This document shows, in pieces, positions 18,853-27,250 of a DNA stretch of 64,000 nucleotides. Position 1 is the first letter of the stretch. Each line of letters starts with the position of its first letter. The position numbers were made by a program, and so were the translations under genes. The DNA is taken from positions 1,116,001-1,180,000 of the forward strand of contig NZ_CP012996.1 of the NCBI RefSeq assembly GCF_001412655.1, read 5' to 3'. The stretch is from Pedobacter sp. PACM 27299. GTDB taxonomy: Bacteria; Bacteroidota; Bacteroidia; Sphingobacteriales; Sphingobacteriaceae. The notes under the pieces are model-generated. The model was not told the origin of the DNA. It did not search any database and was given only the letters and a program-made list of their open reading frames with translations.

Positions 18853-20094
18853 ATGACCACTACCATTAAAGAAAAGAGTGCCTGGGCTTACTTGCTGAGT
18901 GCACCAGTAATTGTAGCCTCTCTTGGCTATTTTGTAGACATCTATGATTTACTTTTATTTGGTATTGTAAGGATTCCCAGCTTAACAGAATTGGGCCTAG
19001 ATGAGGCTGCGCGCTCTATTGAAGGAGCTAGTATCATCAATTGGCAGATGACCGGTTTACTGCTGGGGGGAATTCTATGGGGAGTGCTAGGCGATAAAAA
19101 AGGCCGGTTATCTGTACTTTTTGGTTCCATTATCACTTATTCTATTGCCAATTTTGCATGTGGATTTGTACAGGATGTTTTTGTTTACAAGATTTTGCGT
19201 TTTATAGCAGGAATAGGTTTGGCTGGGGAACTTGGCGCTGGGATCACACTGGTTTCTGAAAGTTTACCAAAAAAACTGAGAGCATTAGGGACTTCCCTGG
19301 TGGCAGGAGTAGGATTACTAGGTGCGGTAGTTGGTTATTTCACTGTAGAGCTCTTCAGCTGGCGAAATGCTTATTTCATTGGTGGTGGAATGGGAATTCT
19401 TTTATTATTCCTTCGAATAGGTGTTTTTGAATCGGGGATGTTTCATGCCATGAAGGCTAAACAGCAATTGAGCAAAGGCAATTTTCTTTCTTTTTTTACT
19501 AAGAAAAGCAGGTTGATTTTATATTTAAAATGCATTGGTGTAGGCTTGCCTACCTGGTTTGTGATCGGTATTCTGGCTACATTTAGTAATGAAATTGGTA
19601 AGGCCTTACATATTTCTGAAGCCATAAAACCAGGATTAGCAGTGATGTGGTGTTATGTAGGTCTTGCTGCGGGAGATTTGGTGAGTGGGATCATCAGCTA
19701 TTGGCTGGAATCACGTCGTAAGGCTGTGGCTTACCTGATGTTGTTTGCGGCCATCGGGAGTCTGATATTTCTATATGGAGGCATCTCCACTACAAAAGGA
19801 TTGTACGCCATGTGTTTATGGGTAGGATTTGGCATTGGCTACTGGGCCATGTTTGTAACGATTGGTGCGGAGCAATTTGGTACAAATGTAAGGGCAACAG
19901 CAGCTACTACTATTCCAAATATGGTGCGTGGAACGGTAGTCCTGATGACTACCGGTTATACTTTTTTAAAACCCCATGTGATGGAACTGAATGCCGCTGC
20001 AATCATTGGCCTGCTTTGCTTCGGAATAGGATTTTATTGCATCAAAACCATTCCTGAAACCCATCATAAGGACCTTGACTTCGTAGAAGACTAA
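18853..20094 (+). CDS. Major facilitator superfamily transporter
   Basis: The 413-aa protein has about twelve hydrophobic helices and the MFS loop-2/3 signature GVLGDKKGRLSVLFGS near residue 80. ELGAGITLVSESLPKKLRALGTS in helix 4-5 resembles metabolite:H+ and sugar/organic-acid symporters. ETHHKDLDF near the C-terminus resembles the PET-type ending of this subfamily. It likely moves a small organic solute across the inner membrane. It converges on the fucosidase gene with only 22 bases between stops, so the two are not one operon, and the substrate should not be assumed to be fucose. Confidence 0.85.
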   Translation: MTTTIKEKSAWAYLLSAPVIVASLGYFVDIYDLLLFGIVRIPSLTELGLDEAARSIEGASIINWQMTGLLLGGILWGVLGDKKGRLSVLFGSIITYSIANFACGFVQDVFVYKILRFIAGIGLAGELGAGITLVSESLPKKLRALGTSLVAGVGLLGAVVGYFTVELFSWRNAYFIGGGMGILLLFLRIGVFESGMFHAMKAKQQLSKGNFLSFFTKKSRLILYLKCIGVGLPTWFVIGILATFSNEIGKALHISEAIKPGLAVMWCYVGLAAGDLVSGIISYWLESRRKAVAYLMLFAAIGSLIFLYGGISTTKGLYAMCLWVGFGIGYWAMFVTIGAEQFGTNVRATAATTIPNMVRGTVVLMTTGYTFLKPHVMELNAAAIIGLLCFGIGFYCIKTIPETHHKDLDFVED

Positions 20095-20116
20095 ATCCTC
20101 AGGATGGACAACAGAT

Positions 20117-21907
20117 CTATTTGATGGGCTGAAGAATTACTGATTTCAATTTGAACAGTTCTTTGGTATTGTTCAGTTCAGGTCTTAAGTTCAAGGCATA
20201 TATTCCTGGTTTTAGAACGGTGATTGTCGCTACAGGATGCTTAATAAATAGCAAAGGTCTGCTGGAATTGAATTCAGAAGTCCTTAAAGTTTGAAATTTA
20301 TAGGTTTTATGGTCAAATTCCATAATCCCTTCTTGTTTTGCACTGGCCTCTGGACAAGCATATTCCAAGAGTACTTTATAGTCGCCGGGAGAGGTGATGT
20401 TAAATTGGAAAGCGGTTTGATCTGTTGGTTTTATCATATCTGTGATGCAGGTGGTATGCTTCCAATCGCCAAAATAATGACTGTAGGTTAAGGTCTGCAT
20501 TTTAGCAGCGCCGCTGGTTTTTGAATGAACTACTTCCAGCATATTGTTAGGGTAGGAAGCGGAAACCGTAGGTATATTGTTGAGGTAACCATCATTGAGC
20601 TGTCCATTAAACGCGACTTCAATGACCGCATGGTAAGGATCAGTTTTCGAAGGAAGGTCTACATAAAGTACCTGCTCTTTAATTTCATATTTCAAGGTAG
20701 TTTTGTGGCCAAGCTGGACAATATTTGTCACTTTAACATGGATTCCAGGAACCCTGATTTTTCCATTTTCCGGAGGATTAAGGATATGCAGGAATAACTT
20801 TCCTGGTTTGGAAGTGGTAACGCCCCATGGCTGGGCAGGGACAAGGCCATAGGTACTTCCATAAATGCTCTCCCCATTTTTCTTTAGCCATTTTCCAGTC
20901 TCCCTAAGATATTTTTCCGAGTAATAAGGGATGTTTCCTTCTCCGTCCGGACCGATATTGAGCATCAGATTTCCTCCTTTGGAGGCTACATTGGCTAATA
21001 GCTGCGTGATTTCTTCTGGTGTTTTGAAATTCATATCATGACTGATGTAACCCCAGGAATCGTTATGGGTGTAAATAGATTCCCAGGCACCTTTTATCGG
21101 CGTTGCCGGAACCTCAGAATCGCCGAAAGTACGGTAATCTCCTAGCCCTTGTCCCACACGGCTGCTAAAAAGGCTTTTCGGCTGCAGGGCATGCATTTCA
21201 TCAACTAAGGCCTGTGTTTGCTGTTTATCTAGTCCTCCTGGCATGTCAAACCAGACCATACCCAGGTCGCCATAATTAGTCAGCAATTCTTTTAGCTGCG
21301 GGATGGACTTGTCCTTATAATATTTTAAATAATCTTTGTCGGCCTCTTTAAAGTCCCATTTATTGCCGCCGCCATTCGGCTCGTGCCAATCCAGAAATTG
21401 AGAATAATAAAAGCCAAATTGAATCCCTCTTTTTCTCGTTGCATTGGCCAATGCTTTCATCGGGTCCTTGCCATAAGGCGATGCTTTTACGATGTTGAAA
21501 TCGCTTACCTTAGAATCGTACATCGCGAAACCTTCATGATGTTTTGCGGTAATGACCATATATTTGATCCCTGCATCCTTCGCCAGGTCTGCCCATTCAT
21601 CAGCATTAAATTTTTGCGGGTTAAAACTCTTGGCAACCTGCTCATATGCCTTCGCAGGAATCTTGGCCTGGTTCATCAGCCACTCGCCGCTGCCATAATA
21701 ATCTTTACCCTCCCATACGCCTGCCAATTTAGAATATAACCCCCAATGGATAAACATGCCAAACTTGGCATTTTGAAACCAGGAGGCATTCGGATTTTCT
21801 TTTCCAGTACTGCTTTTATCCCATCTTTCGATGTCCTGCGCAAAAGATGTACAGATTGTGGAGAAAAATAAAAATAAGTAAATGAAGGATTTTTTTAGCT
21901 CGTTCAT
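20117..21907 (-). CDS. GH29 alpha-L-fucosidase
   Basis: The 596-aa enzyme has a signal peptide (FIYLFLFFSTICTSFAQ) for export. Its GH29 barrel begins with WFQNAKFGMFIHWGLYS. YMVITAKHHEGFAMYDSK binds the fucose ring, and the nucleophile is Asp at about residue 221 in LGMVWFDMPGG. Residues after about 370 form beta-sandwich domains. It releases terminal alpha-L-fucose from glycans in the periplasm or at the surface. No Sus pair or other glycan-degradation genes flank it. WFDMPGG in place of the frequent WFDGGW differs after the catalytic Asp and could mark a subfamily with different linkage preference. Confidence 0.92.
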   Translation of the reverse strand: MNELKKSFIYLFLFFSTICTSFAQDIERWDKSSTGKENPNASWFQNAKFGMFIHWGLYSKLAGVWEGKDYYGSGEWLMNQAKIPAKAYEQVAKSFNPQKFNADEWADLAKDAGIKYMVITAKHHEGFAMYDSKVSDFNIVKASPYGKDPMKALANATRKRGIQFGFYYSQFLDWHEPNGGGNKWDFKEADKDYLKYYKDKSIPQLKELLTNYGDLGMVWFDMPGGLDKQQTQALVDEMHALQPKSLFSSRVGQGLGDYRTFGDSEVPATPIKGAWESIYTHNDSWGYISHDMNFKTPEEITQLLANVASKGGNLMLNIGPDGEGNIPYYSEKYLRETGKWLKKNGESIYGSTYGLVPAQPWGVTTSKPGKLFLHILNPPENGKIRVPGIHVKVTNIVQLGHKTTLKYEIKEQVLYVDLPSKTDPYHAVIEVAFNGQLNDGYLNNIPTVSASYPNNMLEVVHSKTSGAAKMQTLTYSHYFGDWKHTTCITDMIKPTDQTAFQFNITSPGDYKVLLEYACPEASAKQEGIMEFDHKTYKFQTLRTSEFNSSRPLLFIKHPVATITVLKPGIYALNLRPELNNTKELFKLKSVILQPIK

Positions 21908-22081
21908 ATTTGGATATCAATTGATGGTTAGTCGATTACTAAGATAAGTTCCCTGTTTTTTTATAGTTATTCATTTATAGCCAATGATTAAGCGCTTTTG
22001 GCAAGATCTACCTGTTTATAGGAAAAGCTTGATAGTTTGGGTTAAAAGATTTAGGTTTATCCTCCCAAAGTAGCAGAGGAT

Positions 22082-23167
22082 ATGGAAGACCAATTGAGGA
22101 CAGAGCAGGCGATATTGAATTATAAAGAGAAGATTACCTGGTTGGATTTACTAAAAGTGATTGCCGTTTTTATGGTCATCGTGGCGCATGCTAATGATAG
22201 TATCATCTTAAATCAGGATGGTAATTTTAATTTTGAGTGGGGAACATATATCGGTTCTCTATACCGTTTTTCGCTGCCTTTATTTGTATTGATTTCTGGA
22301 GTTTTACTGCTGCCAACCAAACTTAATACCATAGATTTTTATAAAAAAAGACTCTGGAGAATCCTTCCGGCATTGCTATTCTGGGGTGTCGCTTATGTGT
22401 TGTTTGAGGGATTGGTTCTCCAGCAGAAATCCTGGGATAAAATTTGGATGGAGATCGTTCGGCTGCCCCTAAGTTTTGGTGATGCCTCCCCGCATTTATG
22501 GTATCTGTATATGTTGGCGGGCCTTTATTTAATGATTCCCATCATCTCCCCATGGCTGGCTAAGGCCACAAAAAGAGAGCTGGAATTGGTCCTGTCCATC
22601 TTTATTTTCTCTACTTTTATTCCCTACCTGAAGTTTTTAACCGGCTTGGCTTTTGGCATGTCTGACTGGAATGAATTCCATTCTTTTTACTATTTATCGG
22701 GCTTCATCGGTTATTTATTGATGGGGTACTATCTCTATACTTACCTGCCAGGATGGAGTATACTGACTAAAAGAACTGCTGGTGCCGTCTTATTTCTAAC
22801 TGGTTATGGCATTACTTATTACCTCAGCATCAGTGTTCCTTTTTCTATCCCAAATATTGAAATGGTATGGTATTACTGTTCCCCGAATGTGCTTTTGGAA
22901 GCAGTGGGGGTGTTTTTAATGGTGGAGGGCATGACTTTAAAAAAGGGTATTTTCACAAAGATTATTCAAACTATTGCCAAGTATTCATTTGGTATTTTTT
23001 TAATACACTACTTCTTTATAGGCATTATTTTCAGATACCTTGCTGCGCAGTTTGACCTTCATGAGGGATTAAATGTATTGATGTCCAGTTTAATGACTTT
23101 ATTGCTGTCCTTTATAGCTGTTTGGCTGCTGACCAGACTGAACTGGATGCAAAAGTTGCTCATGTAG
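22082..23167 (+). CDS. Acyltransferase-3 family membrane protein
   Basis: This 361-aa protein has about ten transmembrane helices and the family's N-terminal signature WLDLLKVIAVFMVIVAHANDS. The His of VAHAND is the presumed catalytic residue, and YRFSLPLFVLISGVLLL follows. Members O-acetylate or acylate surface polysaccharides and other extracytoplasmic targets; the acceptor here is unknown. It stands alone, diverging from the fucosidase gene, which could place it in surface glycan modification. The start ATG at 22082 is the first one in frame. Confidence 0.88.
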   Translation: MEDQLRTEQAILNYKEKITWLDLLKVIAVFMVIVAHANDSIILNQDGNFNFEWGTYIGSLYRFSLPLFVLISGVLLLPTKLNTIDFYKKRLWRILPALLFWGVAYVLFEGLVLQQKSWDKIWMEIVRLPLSFGDASPHLWYLYMLAGLYLMIPIISPWLAKATKRELELVLSIFIFSTFIPYLKFLTGLAFGMSDWNEFHSFYYLSGFIGYLLMGYYLYTYLPGWSILTKRTAGAVLFLTGYGITYYLSISVPFSIPNIEMVWYYCSPNVLLEAVGVFLMVEGMTLKKGIFTKIIQTIAKYSFGIFLIHYFFIGIIFRYLAAQFDLHEGLNVLMSSLMTLLLSFIAVWLLTRLNWMQKLLM

Positions 23168-23263
23168 ACTTTCATATTTTTCCTTAGGCTTCTCCGATAG
23201 TGCTTTTAATCTTCTTGCCTGCTACCGAAGAGGCACTATAGGCTTTTAGGTGTAATGACAGCT

Positions 23264-23584
23264 CTACTGATTCCTTTTGCCGTTTTCCAGGAGTCTTTTC
23301 ATCAGTTGGAGGATAAGTCCCATATCACTATTATTTTCTATATCATGGATGGTATTCATGTTTTGCACACCAAGTTCAGGATTAAGCTTTTTGAATAGAC
23401 TGAGCTTTACATTTAGGATTTTCGCAATTTTTAGGAGCAAATCATCCCCAATATCATTCTTCTGTTCCATTTTTGAAACAGCTTGCTGACTAATGCCCAG
23501 TGCTTTAGCTAATGTGGTTTGTTTCATTCCGTAGTAGCCGCGAATTCGGCTTAGGTTTCTTCCTAAATGGGGTTTCTTGATCAT
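23264..23584 (-). CDS. XRE-family helix-turn-helix regulator
   Basis: The 106-aa protein has a Cro/CI-type HTH at residues 10-65. It reads RIRGYYGMKQTTLAKALGIS, then QQAVSKMEQKNDIGDDLLLKIAKIL. A short C-terminal tail (LILQLMKRLLENGKRNQ) may dimerise. It faces away from the 23733 gene across a 148-base AT-rich spacer, a layout typical of a regulator and its target. There is no toxin-like partner, so an antitoxin role is not supported. Confidence 0.88.
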   Translation of the reverse strand: MIKKPHLGRNLSRIRGYYGMKQTTLAKALGISQQAVSKMEQKNDIGDDLLLKIAKILNVKLSLFKKLNPELGVQNMNTIHDIENNSDMGLILQLMKRLLENGKRNQ

Positions 23585-23705
23585 CTTGTTAATGGTAAAT
23601 TTATAGTGGTTTCCTGAATTTCTAATCGATTAAGCAATTGTAAAAAACAACTGATTTATTGTTAATTACAACCTCATTTTATTCCCTAAATAAATACATG
23701 TTTTA

Positions 23706-23713
23706 TACTTTTG
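23706..23713 (+). promoter_or_regulatory. Putative -7 box upstream of the 216-aa gene
   Basis: TACTTTTG matches TAnnTTTG exactly and ends 19 bases before the ATG at 23733. An ATTTTATT stretch lies where the -33 element would be, without a clear TTTG. Confidence 0.45.
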
Positions 23714-23732
23714 GTTAATTAAAACGTAAAAT

Positions 23733-24383
23733 ATGACAATTATCGCCAAAAGGAGAGAAAAGGGACTAAAAACTACCTATTTAAATTTTGATCTAATTTA
23801 TTTCATACAATTGAAGAGGATAGCTTCCCAGTTTTCGCAGGAAGAACTTTCCTTTTTAATGGGTAGAAAAAAGGGCTTTATTAAAGATCGGGAAGCATTT
23901 AAACAGAATAAGGAATTGTGGCTGGGAGACGTGTCGGCCATGGCAAAGATATTTAACTGTCACACTGTTGACTTTTTCAGAAGTATGGACGGTATTCCTA
24001 AAGAAATCAAATTATGCGCAGTACAATCAAAACAAGGGGATTTTATTCAGTATAAGGTCTTCCAAGTCCATGAAGAGCATCCTATGGAACTGTTGTATAT
24101 GATGAATGAAACAGATCCTATGAAACGTTACCATGAAAATGAATTGGTTACTTTTAGTCACCATGCTAGAATTGAACTTAGTCATTTGATGGTGGAAGGT
24201 TTTTTCGACAGTCAGCCAAAAACACCGCTGGAAATTTTTAGTGTGTGTAGAAATCGCGCTGGGCATTTGATTAGAGCAGAATTTTTGGAAGCAGCACTGG
24301 AGGAATGTTTAGGAGACGCTAAAGGACAAGCTTTGAAGAGGTACAAGCATAAGGATATGGGATTAGTTTATGAGGCAGTATAG
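23733..24383 (+). CDS. Hypothetical protein with degenerate HTH-like N-terminus
   Basis: This 216-aa soluble protein is not in a family I can name. Residues 25-80 (FIQLKRIASQFSQEELSFLM, then GRKKGFIKDRE, then WLGDVSAMAKIFNCHTVDFF) follow the helix spacing of an XRE fold but lack the usual recognition-helix residues. The remainder is mixed alpha/beta with FFDSQPKTPLEIFSVC, and a C-terminal helix ends in KRYKHKDMGLVYEAV. It diverges from a true XRE regulator, so the two may form a regulatory pair. The DNA-binding idea is inference from pattern only. Confidence 0.6.
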   Translation: MTIIAKRREKGLKTTYLNFDLIYFIQLKRIASQFSQEELSFLMGRKKGFIKDREAFKQNKELWLGDVSAMAKIFNCHTVDFFRSMDGIPKEIKLCAVQSKQGDFIQYKVFQVHEEHPMELLYMMNETDPMKRYHENELVTFSHHARIELSHLMVEGFFDSQPKTPLEIFSVCRNRAGHLIRAEFLEAALEECLGDAKGQALKRYKHKDMGLVYEAV

Positions 24384-24545
24384 TTTCCATAGAGCTGCCT
24401 GGTCATCATCATCGTTTTAGGAAGAGGGGAAATAATGAGTTAATTGAATAATATTTTGATATTTTAGTAAGACCTTATCCTTTAGTGGCAGACTTAAATG
24501 ATAACCTAACCAAAAAACGCTAAATTCTTAAACTCAAATAATGAT

Positions 24546-25013
24546 ATGAACCTAAAAGTTGGCTTAATTATCCTGACCTCCGCACTGATCCCGGTATTAA
24601 ATTTCATGAACACTGAAGATCAGACACCAAAAGATTTACCTATCCAAGGTACCTGGCAACTCGTATCAGGTGTGACGATTGAAAAGGGAAAATCTACATT
24701 TACCGATTATAAAAAAGACATGAAGCAGATCAAGATCATCAATGATACTCATTTTGCCTTTTTTAACCATGACCTGAAGCAGGGAAAGGGTCCCAAGCCT
24801 GTTTTTGTGGCAGGAGGAGGTAAGTATACTTTAAAGGGAAATGAGTATACGGAACACCTGGAATATTGTAATTACAGAGAATGGGAGCATAAGACATTTA
24901 GCTTTAAATTAACGATGAAAGGGGATACTCTGATTCAACGGGGATTGGAAAAGGATGAGAAAATCGGCGTCGACCATGAGATTATCGAAAAATATGTGAG
25001 GTTAAAAGATTAA
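24546..25013 (+). CDS. Lipocalin-like exported protein
   Basis: The 155-aa protein starts with a hydrophobic signal-like segment (VGLIILTSALIPVLNF). A lipocalin-type strand opens the mature part (IQGTWQLVSGVTIEKGKS) and alternating strands follow (HFAFFNHDLKQ, GGKYTLKGNEYTEHLEYC, DTLIQRGLEKDEK), ending EIIEKYVRLKD. This resembles the small beta-barrel DUF4488/lipocalin-like proteins of Bacteroidota. The role is unknown; related proteins are thought to bind small hydrophobic molecules, but nothing here proves it. Confidence 0.65.
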   Translation: MNLKVGLIILTSALIPVLNFMNTEDQTPKDLPIQGTWQLVSGVTIEKGKSTFTDYKKDMKQIKIINDTHFAFFNHDLKQGKGPKPVFVAGGGKYTLKGNEYTEHLEYCNYREWEHKTFSFKLTMKGDTLIQRGLEKDEKIGVDHEIIEKYVRLKD

Positions 25014-25351
25014 CAGGATTTATCCTTTCAGTCCATGCCAGGCTGAGCTTTATGGTGTTCATCCTGGCATGAACTGGAAAAGGCGATTATCATTTTTTAT
25101 ATCCAGGCATTTGGGCTACCTTTGTGCTAATGGATCCCATTAGGCATATCAATCACTTTCGTTTTAACCAGCTCGCTACACAATTGCGAAGGGTATCGGC
25201 GGTGTCTTGCCATTTTTTATCTCTGCAATATCGTTTAGGAGATTCTTTTCTTAAAAGCAGTAAGGACTTTATTAAGTAAGCCCCAGCCTTTGTAAAGGTT
25301 TGGGGATTTGACCTTAATTCTTTTTTCCTTCTATCTTTTTTCTTTCTTATC
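25014..25351. other. Intergenic region with hairpins and a candidate small transcript
   Basis: A 14-base stem (CAGTCCATGCCAGG against CCTGGCATGAACTG, one mismatch) lies at about 25030-25074 with a 20-base loop, 15 bases after the lipocalin-like gene. TACCTTTG at 25117-25124 matches the -7 consensus. A 49-codon ORF runs 25131-25280. A second hairpin (CCCCAGCCTTT against AAAGGTTTGGGG, imperfect) lies at about 25284-25309. A promoter, short ORF and hairpin in this order could mark a small transcript. Confidence 0.4.
25131..25280 (+). CDS. Candidate 49-aa small ORF
   Basis: ATG at 25131 to TAA at 25278-25280 encodes a basic 49-residue peptide beginning MDPIRHINHFRF and ending LKSSKDFIK. It follows a TAnnTTTG box by six bases, so a transcript would be nearly leaderless. 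No family is recognised and the codon pattern is not persuasive, so a non-coding RNA is equally possible. Confidence 0.2.
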
Positions 25352-25573
25352 ATGAAAAAATCAGGCATCATACCCTTGCTAAGGGGTGTTCTTGTATGGC
25401 TTTCTGTATTAAATCTAGGTGTTTTGCTGATGTCCATTTTGACGGTTAAACCGTTATGGATAGGCTTGTCTATCAGTTTCTTTGCGTTAATGATCGCTTT
25501 TCAAAATCATCATCAATCTGAGAAATCTGAGGAACTTCCAGTTTTGGGAAAAGAAAAAACTAATGCTGATTAA
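25352..25573 (+). CDS. Small membrane protein, unknown
   Basis: The 73-aa protein has two hydrophobic helices (PLLRGVLVWLSVLNLGVLLM and WIGLSISFFALMIAFQ) followed by a polar C-terminal tail rich in Glu and Lys. It starts at ATG 25352 after a pyrimidine-rich leader. No family is recognised. It is followed by a GC-rich hairpin at 25617 and then the Rnk-like gene. Confidence 0.55.
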   Translation: MKKSGIIPLLRGVLVWLSVLNLGVLLMSILTVKPLWIGLSISFFALMIAFQNHHQSEKSEELPVLGKEKTNAD

Positions 25574-25616
25574 GATGGGAATATTAGTTAGGAGGAATCG
25601 GGATTTTGATGGTTTA

Positions 25617-25642
25617 GCCCCAGTTGAGTATTAGACTGGGGC
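25617..25642. promoter_or_regulatory. GC-rich hairpin upstream of the Rnk-like gene
   Basis: GCCCCAGT (25617-25624) pairs perfectly with ACTGGGGC (25635-25642) around a 10-base loop. No T-run follows, so it is either a weak terminator of the 73-aa gene or a leader structure of the Rnk-like gene, whose ATG is 47 bases later. A similar AGCCCCAG...TTGGGG hairpin occurs at about 25282. Confidence 0.45.
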
Positions 25643-25688
25643 AAAGGTATCACACATTATTTATTATTTAATTCAACAAAAAAATATC

Positions 25689-26090
25689 ATGACTACAAGC
25701 TCATTAAAAATAGACGAAACCCCAATCATTTTATCCACTGGAATCTTTGATTTATTGAAAGACCACCTGAGAAGAAGAAAGCTAAGTAAGTTTAATGAAG
25801 ATAAATTGAAACTGGAGCTTCGTTTTGCCAAGCAGGTATTGAATAAAGAATTGCCGGAAGATGTAGTAACCGTAGACAGAGCGGTACGGGTAAGAGAAAT
25901 GGAATCGGGTAATGAATTTACGTATAAACTGGTTGCACCCGCAAAGGCAAGAGATAAACATAAAACACTTTCCATTTTATCACCAATTGGGGTAGCAATG
26001 GTAGGTTATGTAAAAGGCGCCCAATTACAGTGGGAAATGCCTGATGGCATAAAGGTTTATCGCATTGAAGAGGTGAATAAAATCGCTTAA
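25689..26090 (+). CDS. GreA/GreB C-terminal domain (Rnk-like) protein
   Basis: The 133-aa protein lacks the long Gre coiled coil that enters the RNA-polymerase secondary channel. It keeps the C-terminal FKBP-like domain (VVTVDRAVRVREMESGNEFT, then ILSPIGVAMVGYVKGAQLQWEMPDG). This is the arrangement of Rnk, named regulator of nucleoside diphosphate kinase, which binds RNA polymerase. It probably binds the polymerase near the secondary channel without stimulating transcript cleavage. It is followed by a strong terminator at 26159. Confidence 0.85.
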   Translation: MTTSSLKIDETPIILSTGIFDLLKDHLRRRKLSKFNEDKLKLELRFAKQVLNKELPEDVVTVDRAVRVREMESGNEFTYKLVAPAKARDKHKTLSILSPIGVAMVGYVKGAQLQWEMPDGIKVYRIEEVNKIA

Positions 26091-26158
26091 GGTTCAATGA
26101 CGAAATACGCAGTTTAGTTCCAAAGCTCGGCTGCTGATTTGTCATTCCTATGGTTTAC

Positions 26159-26195
26159 AATAAAGCTGTTCAGGGAGTTCCTGAACAGCTTTATT
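26159..26195. terminator. Bidirectional terminator
   Basis: AATAAAGCTGTTCAGG (26159-26174) pairs perfectly with CCTGAACAGCTTTATT (26180-26195) around a 5-base loop. It lies between the converging Rnk-like and EamA genes. The flanking A/T runs are short. Confidence 0.75.
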
Positions 26196-26254
26196 AGTAT
26201 CGAGCAAACTGTTATTTCTTGAATAAGGCTTTGATTTTAGACCGGTTAGAACTT

Positions 26255-27250
26255 TTATGCTTTCTGAATCAGTAAGTTGTCTTTCTTAACCAGTTCTTTA
26301 GCGTTGTTTCTATACTTAACAAGGTTAATCAGCAACACACTTCCTAGGATTACAAATAGACCAATAATCTGTATAAAAGTAATTTTCTCATTAGTAAAGG
26401 TCAGGCTTAATAGAATCGCCACTACTGGATTCACATAAGCGTAGGTACTTACCTGTGTAGCAGACCTTACTTTTAATAACCATACATAAGCACTAAAGGC
26501 GGCGATAGAGCCAAAAATAATCAGATAGATAATGGAAAGCCAGGCATCCAAAGAAACCTGTGACCATTTAAAAGTCTGATATTCTGAGCTAAAAATACTG
26601 CCAGGGATAAAGAGTAGTCCTGCAGCAATCATCTGCCATGCCGTATTTACGGTTACTGAACTGTTCGGATCGGTTTTATATTTCGCATAAAGTGATCCTC
26701 CAGCCCAACCAATAGGGCCAAGCACTAACAATCCCATTCCAATGACCTCTTTTGTACTCTGCTGTGTATTAAAAGAGTGGATCATTTGTTCACCAAACAA
26801 TAAGATCACGCCAATAAAACCAATGATCACACCGGCCAGCGTAGATTTACTGGTTAAATTCTCTTTCCATTTGGGTTTATCCAGAATCACAAACCAAATT
26901 GCCGCAGATGCCACCATAATAGCAACGAGACCGCTCGGAATAAATTGCTCCACCCAAATGACAATTCCATTTCCTAAACCCAGCATCAATATGCCGCCAA
27001 TGGCTGCAATCCTGATGTTTCTCTTATTAAAGATCTGTTCCCCCTTAATCAGACACCAGGAAATGAGCAATCCTCCCGCAACCAGAAATCGGAAGGAGCC
27101 TAAAATGAATGGAGGAAAACCAGCAAGGGCTTTTTGAATGAAAAAGTAAGTGGAGCCCCAAACGATATAAACAATGGCAAAAGCCAGATATACCATTATT
27201 GGGGAAGCAGATTTAGTTGGAGCTGTCATAATAGGTTCAGTAGAGTTCAA
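26255..27250 (-). CDS. EamA/DMT-family transporter
   Basis: The 331-aa protein has ten hydrophobic helices in two EamA repeats. The first repeat includes IVYIVWGSTYFFIQKALAGF and FLVAGGLLISW; the second includes FGSIAAFSAYVWLLK and ATQVSTYAYVNPVVAILLSL. Such drug/metabolite transporters usually export amino acids or other metabolites. It starts immediately after the stop of an Lrp/AsnC gene, a frequent pairing for amino-acid exporters controlled by their substrate, so amino-acid export is the best guess but is not shown. Confidence 0.88.
   Translation of the reverse strand: MNSTEPIMTAPTKSASPIMVYLAFAIVYIVWGSTYFFIQKALAGFPPFILGSFRFLVAGGLLISWCLIKGEQIFNKRNIRIAAIGGILMLGLGNGIVIWVEQFIPSGLVAIMVASAAIWFVILDKPKWKENLTSKSTLAGVIIGFIGVILLFGEQMIHSFNTQQSTKEVIGMGLLVLGPIGWAGGSLYAKYKTDPNSSVTVNTAWQMIAAGLLFIPGSIFSSEYQTFKWSQVSLDAWLSIIYLIIFGSIAAFSAYVWLLKVRSATQVSTYAYVNPVVAILLSLTFTNEKITFIQIIGLFVILGSVLLINLVKYRNNAKELVKKDNLLIQKA

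Noticed and set aside
18853..21907. Fucose-utilisation operon (MFS transporter plus GH29)
   Set aside because: The genes are convergent, not co-transcribed, and no fucose kinase, isomerase or aldolase is near.
23264..23584. Toxin-antitoxin antitoxin
   Set aside because: The XRE protein has no adjacent same-strand toxin-size partner; the next gene is divergent and twice the expected size.
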